DNA of 23,852 nucleotides from a virus. The stretch is taken from positions 1-23,852 of the IMG/VR virus record IMGVR_UViG_3300042907_000292, one strand, 5' to 3'. Made by a program: the position numbers and the translations under genes. The notes beneath the pieces were generated by a model. That model was not told where the DNA came from. It ran no database searches and was given only the letters and a program-made list of their open reading frames with translations. Positions within the stretch are counted from its first letter, which is position 1; every line of letters starts with the position of its first letter. Below, one piece after another: positions 15,241 through 23,100 of this stretch.

Positions 15241-15900
15241 CTATTCTATTAATGGTAGAGTTTTGTTTTCTAACAAATTCTTAATTTCTTCGGATTCGAT
15301 TAATTGTCTGATTTGAGTTACGTTTTCTGGAAATAACCTATCTTGTACTCTACCATCTTCTATGCATTGTTTTATATTTGTTATTTCTGGTAGAATACTT
15401 GATTTGAAATCTGGATGCATTCTCATAGTATTGAATTCGTCTATGGGAATAGTTCCGGATGTTATAAGACAATTTTCCGCCCTATTAATTAACTCCAATC
15501 TCCATTCTTCACGTTGAGAAATTTCGCTGGCTTCTGAGTCGGGTACGTGAGAATATTTTCTATGAGGTTCTATTCTACGTATACATTCTTCTATAAATTC
15601 CAGTTCTTCTGATGCAGCTTTCACGGTGTTGTTAAATGTGTCCTCCACAGCTTCTAATTCCGCCAAATCTGCTTCTGCTAATAAAATTTCTACCTCATCG
15701 GGGCTATTTAATGCTCTTGAGGCAGATAGTTTTTTCGCTTTATTTTTTAATAATGTGGTTTTCGTCATTTTTAGTGCATTCGACCTGTCTTCTCTTAGAT
15801 CTTTTAGAATAAAGTATGCTCCATCTGTCGTGTGACACGACCCCACTAAAAAGTATAAAATTTGAAAATTTGTGTTTAATCTGTTATTACTAGAATGCAT
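15241..15900 (-). CDS. Conserved unknown protein upstream of gp13
   Basis: This 219-residue protein has no fold I can assign. Residues 10-40 hold NTNFQILYFLVGSCHTTDGA, a Cys/His-containing hydrophobic segment I have seen in proteins of aquatic T4-like phages without a function. It is followed by a basic stretch and then an Ala/Glu-rich helical part (about 45-110) with coiled-coil pattern. The rest is acidic and helical. The lone hydrophobic stretch is short and is probably packed in a domain rather than a membrane anchor. Its place between adhesin genes and gp13 would fit an accessory or assembly role, but that is only position. AGGA precedes the ATG at 15900. Confidence 0.6.
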   Translation of the reverse strand: MHSSNNRLNTNFQILYFLVGSCHTTDGAYFILKDLREDRSNALKMTKTTLLKNKAKKLSASRALNSPDEVEILLAEADLAELEAVEDTFNNTVKAASEELEFIEECIRRIEPHRKYSHVPDSEASEISQREEWRLELINRAENCLITSGTIPIDEFNTMRMHPDFKSSILPEITNIKQCIEDGRVQDRLFPENVTQIRQLIESEEIKNLLENKTLPLIE

Positions 15901-15917
15901 AATATTGTCCTAAAAAA

Positions 15918-16931
15918 TTAAAAACTTCCGGGAGGATTTGATGCTGCTCCGGTCCCATCGGCATTATATGGAAAAACATTACTAACCGTTATCGAAGTAT
16001 CGGAAGAATAAGTATATTGTAAAATATTCGTACTAGAAGCATAACATCCTATAGTACCGTTACCGGCTCCAGAATGTCCCTGTGGAGAATTAGGAAGAGC
16101 ATTTCTATTGACAAAGGCATTATTGCTATATGTGTACCTACCATGACTATTATAGTGTGATATATACGCATCAGTCGTTGTAGAGGTTGAAGCCGCAAAA
16201 TATGCACTAAAATAAAGATATCCGACAGTTTTTGTGTTGTTTGTTAGATTCCATCTATCTAGTTTGTTAGTTCCTGTATATGAGGAAAAGAAATATCCAT
16301 AAGTGCTATTATTTGTTCCGGTACAAAAATAATCTGTATCTGTTAGATTAGTACCAGAAACACATGAATTTGTGGAGTAAGTATAAATGGAGGTTGTATT
16401 AGTATACAAATTTATGGAACTTAATTGTGAATGACTAAATACAGCTTGTGTTGCATTTCCTATAGCAGATCCTGCCGAATGTACTCTATTTAAGTTAGTA
16501 GAGTTTGTATACGAGTTATTTGAGAATGTGAATCTTGTTGTGGTAGCTATATAGTAACCCTCGACACCACCTCCCATAAATGCAAATGTGGATGTACTAG
16601 TAACGGCTCTGGCCGAAGATGTTCTAGCGGTAGGTACTGAAGTAGTTTCGACGGATAAACCAGTAGAATACCCATACTTACGACTATTAAAAGTTATAAG
16701 ACCTACCCCCCAACCAGACCCTAGATATAGGCCATATTGACTTGTAATATCATTAGCTTTTCCATAGAAATTACTAATAGATATCTGTCCAGAAGCCACT
16801 CCAGCCAAAGTTCTTAGTGGTGTTTCGTTTAGATTGGAAGATTGCGTTGCAGTCCTGCCCAATTCCAAATTTATAGACTGACCAACAGTCGTGCCACCAA
16901 TTGATAATGTTCCTGTAGTATTTAAAGGCAT
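15918..16931 (-). CDS. Kelch/propeller-like tail fibre protein with shared 'NFYGK' attachment domain
   Basis: Residues 1-57, ending LAGVASGQISISNFYGK, are nearly the same as the N-terminus of the Gly-rich adhesin at 18241-19218, so both probably dock to one virion site. The remaining 280 residues are Tyr/Thr/Ser/Asn-rich with repeated short blades ('RFTFSNNSYTNSTNL', 'IYTYSTNSCVSGTNL', 'RWNLTNNTKTVGYLY', 'RYTYSNNAFVNRNAL', each about 40-50 residues apart). That pattern is of a kelch-type beta propeller, with some five or six blades. A receptor-binding or tail-surface role is likely. It is preceded, four bases upstream, by the 161-aa MPNY protein, the same gene pair as at 18241-19575. Confidence 0.75.
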   Translation of the reverse strand: MPLNTTGTLSIGGTTVGQSINLELGRTATQSSNLNETPLRTLAGVASGQISISNFYGKANDITSQYGLYLGSGWGVGLITFNSRKYGYSTGLSVETTSVPTARTSSARAVTSTSTFAFMGGGVEGYYIATTTRFTFSNNSYTNSTNLNRVHSAGSAIGNATQAVFSHSQLSSINLYTNTTSIYTYSTNSCVSGTNLTDTDYFCTGTNNSTYGYFFSSYTGTNKLDRWNLTNNTKTVGYLYFSAYFAASTSTTTDAYISHYNSHGRYTYSNNAFVNRNALPNSPQGHSGAGNGTIGCYASSTNILQYTYSSDTSITVSNVFPYNADGTGAASNPPGSF

Positions 16932-16935
16932 TATT

Positions 16936-17421
16936 TTATCCGCTTATTGGATATGGTGGTTTGGATATATTCTGAATTTCCCATGTTTGCAAAGATTCGT
17001 CCCAATAATAGTCTTGTCCATCTTCTGGTTTTGGAATTGGTGACATCCAAGAATTTGTTTCTTCGCTCCATGACCAACTTGGATATGGTTGTGGTCCTTT
17101 ATCGCGTTCTTTTGCCAAATGAAAATATAAAGAATATAAAGAATCGTATAATTCTTTATAAGTCATCGACTTTCCAGAATTTTGCTTGGTTTCGGAATCT
17201 ACAATATCAAAAACGGTATTTGAATTTTCTTGTGTAAGAGATTTGTATACAGGACACAATGGATTGTATTGTTTTTTTAGCAAAGTACCATCGGTAAAAT
17301 TAAATAATTCTTCTTCTATATATGTGATGGAAGGAGATTCCCCATAGTCGTTTAAAAGAACAATTTTATTTGCTCTTATCCAAGTTTCTCCATTTACATT
17401 AGTTTTATCGTAATTTGGCAT
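16936..17421 (-). CDS. MPNY-type small fibre-associated protein with C-terminal Trp module
   Basis: The 161 residues fall into two parts. Residues 1-105 are paralogous to the 117-aa protein at 19222-19575 (shared: GE.WIR.NKI...NDYG..P, EEELFNF.DG, LYSLYFHLA). Residues 110-152 (YPSWSWSEETNSW...DGQDYYWDESLQTWEI) match the C-terminal Trp/Tyr module of the 121-aa protein at 17869-18234. It thus looks like a fusion of two neighbouring small-protein types. Pairing with a downstream adhesin gene in both cassettes suggests a role with that adhesin, for example in assembly or as a fibre part, but none is proven. A late-type box stands upstream. Confidence 0.65.
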   Translation of the reverse strand: MPNYDKTNVNGETWIRANKIVLLNDYGESPSITYIEEELFNFTDGTLLKKQYNPLCPVYKSLTQENSNTVFDIVDSETKQNSGKSMTYKELYDSLYSLYFHLAKERDKGPQPYPSWSWSEETNSWMSPIPKPEDGQDYYWDESLQTWEIQNISKPPYPISG

Positions 17422-17464
17422 TAATTCACCTTCTATTGATCTTTTTGTTATCTATAAAAATAAA

Positions 17465-17472
17465 TATTTATT
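17465..17472 (-). promoter_or_regulatory. Late-type promoter of the MPNY/kelch cassette
   Basis: AATAAATA on the minus strand ends 43 bases before the ATG at 17421 and overlaps the end of the 134-aa gene upstream, as the box at 4904-4911 overlaps the gp20 end. Spacing is like that of the exact late boxes in this window. Confidence 0.5.
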
Positions 17473-17872
17473 CGGATTGGGAATAGTTGAATTTGTAATA
17501 TTCTTCCATATTATGCGCTACTAAGTCCCATCCACCTTCTTTATAATATTTATCCCACATATTTTTGTATATTTCTTCAAACTCTTCTTCTTTTACGTTA
17601 AGCCAAGAATGTTTTAGTATTAAGTACCAAATATATTCGGCTCTATCTTTAAATTCGTAGATTTTTTTGTGATATATATCATATTCTTTTTCGTTCAAAA
17701 AATCTATATGAGCGTTTGGGCAAGGTGTATCTTTTAATATTGATAGATCTTTTGTTAAGATTTCTTCGCTTCTATCGTAATAATTTATAGTAATTTTGTA
17801 TTCCGGTATGACTTCTTCTATTGGCGGATTGTTTTCTAATACAAATTTATAGATATCTTCAATTTTTATCAT
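17468..17872 (-). CDS. Acidic/aromatic protein of unknown function in the fibre region
   Basis: I place the start at the ATG at 17872, which overlaps the stop of the 121-aa gene as ATGA and gives 134 residues. The longer frame would need a TTG at 17890 with a worse upstream site. The protein is acidic and rich in Tyr, Trp and Lys/Glu: 'IEDIYKFVLENNPPIEEVIPEYKITINYYD', 'RAEYIWYLILKHSWLNV', 'YKNMWDKYYKEGGWDLV'. I recognise no family and see no transmembrane segment. Lower GC and helical composition set it apart from the beta-rich neighbours. It may be an accessory (moron-like) gene; function unknown. Confidence 0.55.
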   Translation of the reverse strand: MIKIEDIYKFVLENNPPIEEVIPEYKITINYYDRSEEILTKDLSILKDTPCPNAHIDFLNEKEYDIYHKKIYEFKDRAEYIWYLILKHSWLNVKEEEFEEIYKNMWDKYYKEGGWDLVAHNMEEYYKFNYSQSE

Positions 17873-18234
17873 AATTCTACTATATTCCAAGAGAGAGTTT
17901 CTTCGTTCCAGTCATATATATTTCCGTCTTGGGGATATTGAACTGGGGCTTCCCAATCACATTCTTCATTTAAAATCCAACTAGGATAAAGTTGTGGTTC
18001 TATAAAGCAATCTTTTTCCGAATCGTATTTGAACCCTATCCCAGCGCCACGTTTTCTGAATGCCCCATTGTAACTGGTTTGCTTCCATGTGGTGTTATTA
18101 CCGTATAAAAATTTACAAAATTCTATTCCTATTGGTTCAGACTCCGGAAAGGGTAGATCTCTTATAACATTATTATTAACAACTATCACAGTTTCAACAA
18201 TATTATTCTCGTCTAATTTTGCAAAATGTGCCAT
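17869..18234 (-). CDS. Trp-motif protein of the 'MAHFAKLDENNIV' phage family
   Basis: A 121-residue protein of a family I associate with fibre regions of aquatic T4-like phages. It has the start MAHFAKLDENNIVETVIVVNN, then 'FCKFLYGNNTTWKQTSYNGAFRKRGAGIGFKYDSEKDCFI' (about 41-80), and a C-terminal Trp/Tyr module (YPSWILNEECDWEAP...DGNIYDWNEETLSW). The same C-terminal module closes the 161-aa protein. The function is not known; association with adhesins or sugar binding through the aromatic residues is conjecture. It begins seven bases after the Gly-rich adhesin gene and overlaps the next gene by four bases. Confidence 0.7.
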   Translation of the reverse strand: MAHFAKLDENNIVETVIVVNNNVIRDLPFPESEPIGIEFCKFLYGNNTTWKQTSYNGAFRKRGAGIGFKYDSEKDCFIEPQLYPSWILNEECDWEAPVQYPQDGNIYDWNEETLSWNIVEL

Positions 18235-18240
18235 ACTTAC

Positions 18241-19218
18241 TCACCAAGTAATAGTTCCAGATCCAGTAAAAGTATATATTTTATATCCCCCAGAATTTAA
18301 ATATGTAGGAGATCCTGTTGTAGATACAGCATCTTTAAGTGTATTAGAGTATCTTATGCCAACTATTCCAGAACCACCCGTTCCACTATTAAGAGATGAT
18401 CCTGCTGCAGTAGCACCGCCGCCTCCTCCAGTATTTACTGTCCCTGCTGTTGCTGATTGTGGAGAAGTTCCGTTTGTCCCCACTCCCCCGGCACCGCCGC
18501 CGCCAGATCCACCGGCTCCTATGTCAATAGTTGAACAACCGCCGCCGCCGCCACCAAAGGTTCCACCAAAAGTAGATTTTCCGGCACCCCCATTTCCAAC
18601 TGGATTTCTGGTAGTAGAATTTCCTCCGGCAGCACCTGCTCCTCCTCCTCCTCCTCCGGCTCCTACCAACGCACCCCCAAGTAAACCATTCCCACCAGCG
18701 AATCCTTGTCCAGAAGTTCCTGCTGCACCAGCGGTATAACTGGTTGTTGATCCACCAGCACCTCCGGAACCTCCTGTTGAAGCGGTAGCGGAATTTCTCG
18801 CGCCTTTTCCTCCTCCAGTAGCAGTTATCGAAGAAAAAACAGAACTAGATCCAGCGGCATCCACGCTTGCTCCACCAGCGCCTACTGTTACTGTATACGC
18901 TACTCCAGTAGAAACTGCTACAGAACCTGTCAAAACACCTCCCCCACCACCAGCGCCAGGATGTCCTTGGGAAGTTGTTCCCCCAGAAGAACCACCACCA
19001 GCAACAACGTAATACTCTACGGAAGAAGGGGGGAGGATATACGATTTTCCATAAAAATTACTTAGAGAAATTGCTCCAGACGCAACACCAGCAAGAGTTC
19101 TAACGACAGTTTCATTTAAATTCGTCGTTGCTCCTGCTGCTCTTGTTATTTCTAAATTGATGGATCTATTAGCCGTAGATCCGCCAATTGACATTTCTCC
19201 AGATGCCGCTAGTGTCAT
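18241..19218 (-). CDS. Gly-rich tail adhesin with shared 'NFYGK' attachment domain
   Basis: Residues 1-58, ending LAGVASGAISLSNFYGK, form the same attachment domain as in the kelch-like protein. The next 230 or so residues are dominated by Gly/Ala/Ser/Thr with runs such as GAGGGGGV, GGGGGGAGAAGG and GGGGGGCST. This is like the poly-Gly sandwich of distal adhesins of T-even phages (gp38) and other glycine-rich virion domains. A beta-rich end (YLNSGGYKIYTFTGSGTITW) follows. In gp38 the Gly-rich part holds hypervariable host-range loops; the same use here is inference. The high GC of this stretch follows from the Gly codons. It forms a cassette with the 117-aa protein upstream, three bases away. 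Confidence 0.78.
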   Translation of the reverse strand: MTLAASGEMSIGGSTANRSINLEITRAAGATTNLNETVVRTLAGVASGAISLSNFYGKSYILPPSSVEYYVVAGGGSSGGTTSQGHPGAGGGGGVLTGSVAVSTGVAYTVTVGAGGASVDAAGSSSVFSSITATGGGKGARNSATASTGGSGGAGGSTTSYTAGAAGTSGQGFAGGNGLLGGALVGAGGGGGGAGAAGGNSTTRNPVGNGGAGKSTFGGTFGGGGGGCSTIDIGAGGSGGGGAGGVGTNGTSPQSATAGTVNTGGGGGATAAGSSLNSGTGGSGIVGIRYSNTLKDAVSTTGSPTYLNSGGYKIYTFTGSGTITW

Positions 19219-19221
19219 ATA

Positions 19222-19575
19222 TTATGGTGTTGGGTCTGTAAATTTATCTGCCAAATCTCTCTTTTCAGCTAAATGAAAATACAAAGAATGTATTAAAACG
19301 TACAAATCTTGATATGTTGCAGTATTTCCCGTTGGTAATTCTGTCTCTGGATTAATTAATTCAAAAGTTGTATTGGCATTATCGGAAATAAAAGTTTCCG
19401 TTACAGGATTAAATGTAGTGTATAATGACTTAACTATTTTCCCGTCGGAAAAATTAAATAATTCTTCTTCCTGATAATAGATTCTAGGAGGTTGTCCGTA
19501 GTCGTTTGTACAAATAATTTTATTGGATCTGATCCAACTTTCACCAGTAACAGACGTTTCGTTATATTTTGGCAT
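19222..19575 (-). CDS. MPKY-type small fibre-associated protein
   Basis: 117 residues, paralogous to the first 105 of the 161-aa protein at 16936-17421: MPKYNETSVTGESWIRSNKI against MPNYDKTNVNGETWIRANKI, then 'EEELFNFSDGK', the Asn/Thr segment near 70, and HSLYFHLAEKRD near 92-103. It lacks the Trp module. As with its paralogue, the gene directly precedes an adhesin gene with the shared N-terminus, so a cassette of the two appears twice. Its function is not known. Confidence 0.68.
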   Translation of the reverse strand: MPKYNETSVTGESWIRSNKIICTNDYGQPPRIYYQEEELFNFSDGKIVKSLYTTFNPVTETFISDNANTTFELINPETELPTGNTATYQDLYVLIHSLYFHLAEKRDLADKFTDPTP

Positions 19576-19579
19576 AATT

Positions 19580-19762
19580 TTACTTTACAACTTTATCGGA
19601 TAAAGGACCATCTGGTTTTTGTTCCATTTGATCGTTAACTTGTTTATGAATATTATTAAACATTTGTAAAGAAGATTCTAAAGGAAGTTTACCAAGTCCA
19701 GCAAGAACAAGGTTGATTTCATTAATGTTTAATTGTAAAGTTAATAATTTTTCTTCATTCAT
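19580..19762 (-). CDS. Small helical fibre-region protein (60 aa)
   Basis: 60 residues with an amphipathic segment LLTLQLNINEINLVLAGLGK followed by LPLESSLQMFNNIHKQV. The pattern 'LQL...EINLVLAGLGKLP' recurs in small proteins next to fibre genes of aquatic phages, which is why I take it as real. It has its own exact late box 25 bases upstream and a GGAG ribosome site, and its stop is four bases from the next start. No function is known. Confidence 0.65.
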   Translation of the reverse strand: MNEEKLLTLQLNINEINLVLAGLGKLPLESSLQMFNNIHKQVNDQMEQKPDGPLSDKVVK

Positions 19763-19786
19763 TTCGTTTTCTCCATGTTAAATATT

Positions 19787-19794
19787 TATTTATA
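19787..19794 (-). promoter_or_regulatory. T4-type late promoter before the 60-aa gene
   Basis: An exact TATAAATA on the minus strand, overlapping the stop codon of the DUF7936-type gene. The start codon of the 60-aa gene is only 24 bases further on, so the leader would be short but still holds the GGAG site. Confidence 0.65.
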
Positions 19795-20146
19795 CCGAAA
19801 CATTTTCCGTATTTGCCCAAGGTAAAGAAGGTTCTGTTACTGGGTTTATTTTCAAATCTATTTGCTCTTGGATTTTTTCGTTTACGTGTCTTTCGTAATC
19901 GCCAACAACAATAGATTTAATCCAATCAAGAACATTTTCTTCTGTAAGTTGGTCGAATGGAACAAACGGTCCAGAATTATCGGTTGGGTCTGGAGTAAAC
20001 GGGGTTGCTCCAGAAAACTTTCCTTCGTTTCCGTTTTCGTCTGTGCCAATCTTTTCCCAGTATGTTTGTACTACTGCGTTTTCTTTATTTTCAGAAACAT
20101 TTTGTACCTTTAATCCGGTAACTTTCCAAGTATATGTAATTGTCAT
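19790..20146 (-). CDS. DUF7936-type protein following the large fibre gene
   Basis: 118 residues with the start 'TITYTWKVTGLKVQN', then NAVVQTYWEKIGTDENGNEG (23-42), 'FSGATPFTPDP', and PFVPFDQLTEENVLDWIKSIVV, a sequence series I know from fibre clusters of aquatic phages and from the DUF7936 family. Two bases separate it from the fibre stop codon, with GGAG in the fibre's last codons. A role in fibre assembly or as a virion component is plausible; none is established to my knowledge. Confidence 0.72.
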   Translation of the reverse strand: MTITYTWKVTGLKVQNVSENKENAVVQTYWEKIGTDENGNEGKFSGATPFTPDPTDNSGPFVPFDQLTEENVLDWIKSIVVGDYERHVNEKIQEQIDLKINPVTEPSLPWANTENVSV

Positions 20147-20148
20147 TT

Positions 20149-23100
20149 TTACTCCAAATTTAATAATAATTTTAATTTATTTATTGTTTCTTGTTGTTTA
20201 TCAATTTGATTTTGTTGTTCTTTTATTCCTTGTATTAATAAGGGAACGATTCGATCATATTGAACTGTTTTATAATCTTCACCAGATTTAGATTTTCCTA
20301 GTCTTGATAATTCTTCTTCTGAATATTCTTTTTCTGGTTCCGGCGTCCAACGATCAAATGGTGCTAAAGTAATTACTTGTGGTAAAACTTCTTCGATTTC
20401 TTGTGCAATTACGCCAATATCGTTATATTTGTTTTCTGGAGTAAATCCAACTTCCTCTGCTAAATCGTTCCAATCAAAGGTAACACCTCTTATTTTTTTA
20501 ATCTTTTCTATAGCATTTGGAATTTCTTTGATGTTTTCTTTTAATCTTTTATCCGAAGCATATGCAGTAACGTTATATATTGCTGAAATATTTCCGCCCC
20601 ATGTTACATCATTATTAGTTAAATTTAGAGTCATGGGCCATGAACCGCTACCTACCGTAGTCCAAGTTGTTGTATCATTTCCTCCTCTCAAAATATACAA
20701 AAGGTTGCTGTTATTATGAAGCATTGCACAATTGGCATCAGTATCTCTGAAATATATAGTAGGAGAAGCGCCTCTTATAAAAAGAGCATTGGGAGTAAAA
20801 TAATTGTTTGTGTCGCCTCTTAAATAGAATACATTAGCTCTACAATCATTTAAATGTGATACAGAATTTGGATCTACAAAATATGCAGTATCATTAGTAT
20901 CATAAAATCCGGTAAAATATGAAAAATTTCCGTTTCCATAAAACATATTGTCGCAATTTATACGACTACATTGAGAAGTTCCGTTTGGATCTACATAATA
21001 TGCAGTATTATTATAATCATAGAATAACGGAGATCTCATATCGGTAACGCATCTAATACTCCCAGTAACAGACGCTCTAAAACCCCCATTAACCAAAACT
21101 AATAATCCGTGATCATTTAAGTTTCCTGCAACTCCTCCAGCGTTTGGGTGCGACCAAGCCAACCCGTATAGGTTGCCGGTATTTGTTCCGTCATCCGGCA
21201 AGTACCAACTTTCTCCCATAGACCAAACGCCTTGGTATCTTGTTGAATCGTATACACCAAAAACACTATGCCCATAATTTCTAGTTAATTTTATTCTGCT
21301 TGCTATTATATGATTTGTGCTTGATGTGCTTGCTGCATTTATATAATATCCGGTATCATTATAATCGTAGAATATTGGCGCTCTTACATCAACGCTGTTT
21401 GTTGCAGAAGACCCTGCTGGCATTGCATAAGAAGTGTAGTTACCATCATCAATTTGCGTTCGCCAAGGAGAGTAAGTAGGTATAGCCGTCTGGATACCTC
21501 TTGAGTACATCCGGCCAGTGGAGTACTCGATAACAAGCTGTGCTGCTGTATCCCCTCGTTCGTACATCTGGATGAAGTTACTATACGCACTGACAGGGGG
21601 ACCGTTAGTAGGTGCATCATTTACACTGTAAATGCCAGAGGCAAGCGTTCGCTGGGCGTTAAAATCTATATTGCCAATAGCCCCACCACGGACTAAGGCG
21701 TTTGTAATACCATACCCGGATACTGTGGTTGGTTTACTGGTAATGCCAGACCACGCGACAGAACCCGCACTTCCCGTAGTATTCTGATTCAGAGTTGGTA
21801 CATCTGCTGCTTGAATTGCAGAAGAAACGAAATTAGTACCATTACCTCGGAGATATTGACCAGACGTTGCTGCATTGTTGATACGAAATCCTGTTACAAC
21901 ACTAAGTATACCAGTTGCAAGGAGACTCATGGTGTTAGTTGTGCCGTGATACCACTTGAATCCACCATTTGTATTATCTACGGTACTAAACCACAAATTA
22001 TTATTTTCGATACCTAATGCAAAATCTACTGATGATGCTCCTACGTTGGGATATAAAACGATTTTCGTACCTGCACTTCTAGTAGTAAATGCTGGAGCAC
22101 CAACTCCGTTGGTATTAAAATCAATTCTATTGCCCGTTGCACCATTTATATAAATTTGACCACTGCCCGTAGCAGCATTCCATGCAAGGGTAGATGTTAG
22201 TTGTCCAGTTAATGTCCCACCCGCTAATGCAAGTGCTCCTATGCTATTATGCGAAATAGTCACGGCAGTAGAACCGTTAAAGGTTGTTCCAGAAGCTGCA
22301 CCAGATCCGCCGTTGTTAAACGTTACTGCATTTCCAACCGATCCAGAGCTTCCTCCGATAGACAAACTTGATGCTGTTCCGGTTAATCCGGTTCCTGCTC
22401 CAAAAAATGTTGTGGCATAAACATTGCCAGAAACTCCAGCGCCACCAGTTACAATTAATGTTCCTGTTGTAGTATTAGTAGAAGCGGTATTTGCAGTTAG
22501 TGCTAATGTATTTGCTTTGGCGGTTCCGTTAACGTCTAGTTTGTAAGATGGGGAGCTAACTCCAATCCCCAAATTCCCAGCCAATGTCAGCGTCATTGCT
22601 AGTGTAGGAGAAATCACCGCACCAGCAGTACCAGATACTACGGTAAAAAATTGGTGACTCCCAAAGTTTTGTGTATATGCAGACGCCGTTCCTGTCGTTC
22701 TATAGATAAATTGACCACTATCGTTTAAATACGCATTAGAGGCTACTCGAACAAGAGAACCGGAAATACTTGCGTCTATAGAACCATTTCCGATTTCGAC
22801 CGCTTTATATGATGAATTCCAAGCACTCGGAGTGGTCCCAATTCCCACATTACCCGATGAGTTGATCCGAAGACGTTCTACAGAATCTGTTGCGAAAATC
22901 AAATCGCCTATCGAAGCAACTCCCATTTCTCCAATACTATTAACGTCTGGTCCGATGTATCCGTAAATATTGCTGCCTGAACTAAAAGTTAGATACCCTA
23001 ACCCGGCAGTTTCGCAATCAAAAGTGCCATAATTTTTAGTCGAAGATGCATAAACCTGTAATGCCCCTCCAGAAAGAGGACCGCTGAGTGGGACCATTCC

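Noticed and set aside
17873-17890. TTG start adding six residues to the acidic unknown protein
   Set aside because: The ATG at 17872 overlaps the preceding stop as ATGA, the usual coupling arrangement.
18089-18739. 216-codon Pro-rich open frame on the plus strand
   Set aside because: It is the reverse complement of the Gly codons of the Gly-rich adhesin (GGN gives NCC); its Pro runs mirror the Gly runs and it has no ribosome site.
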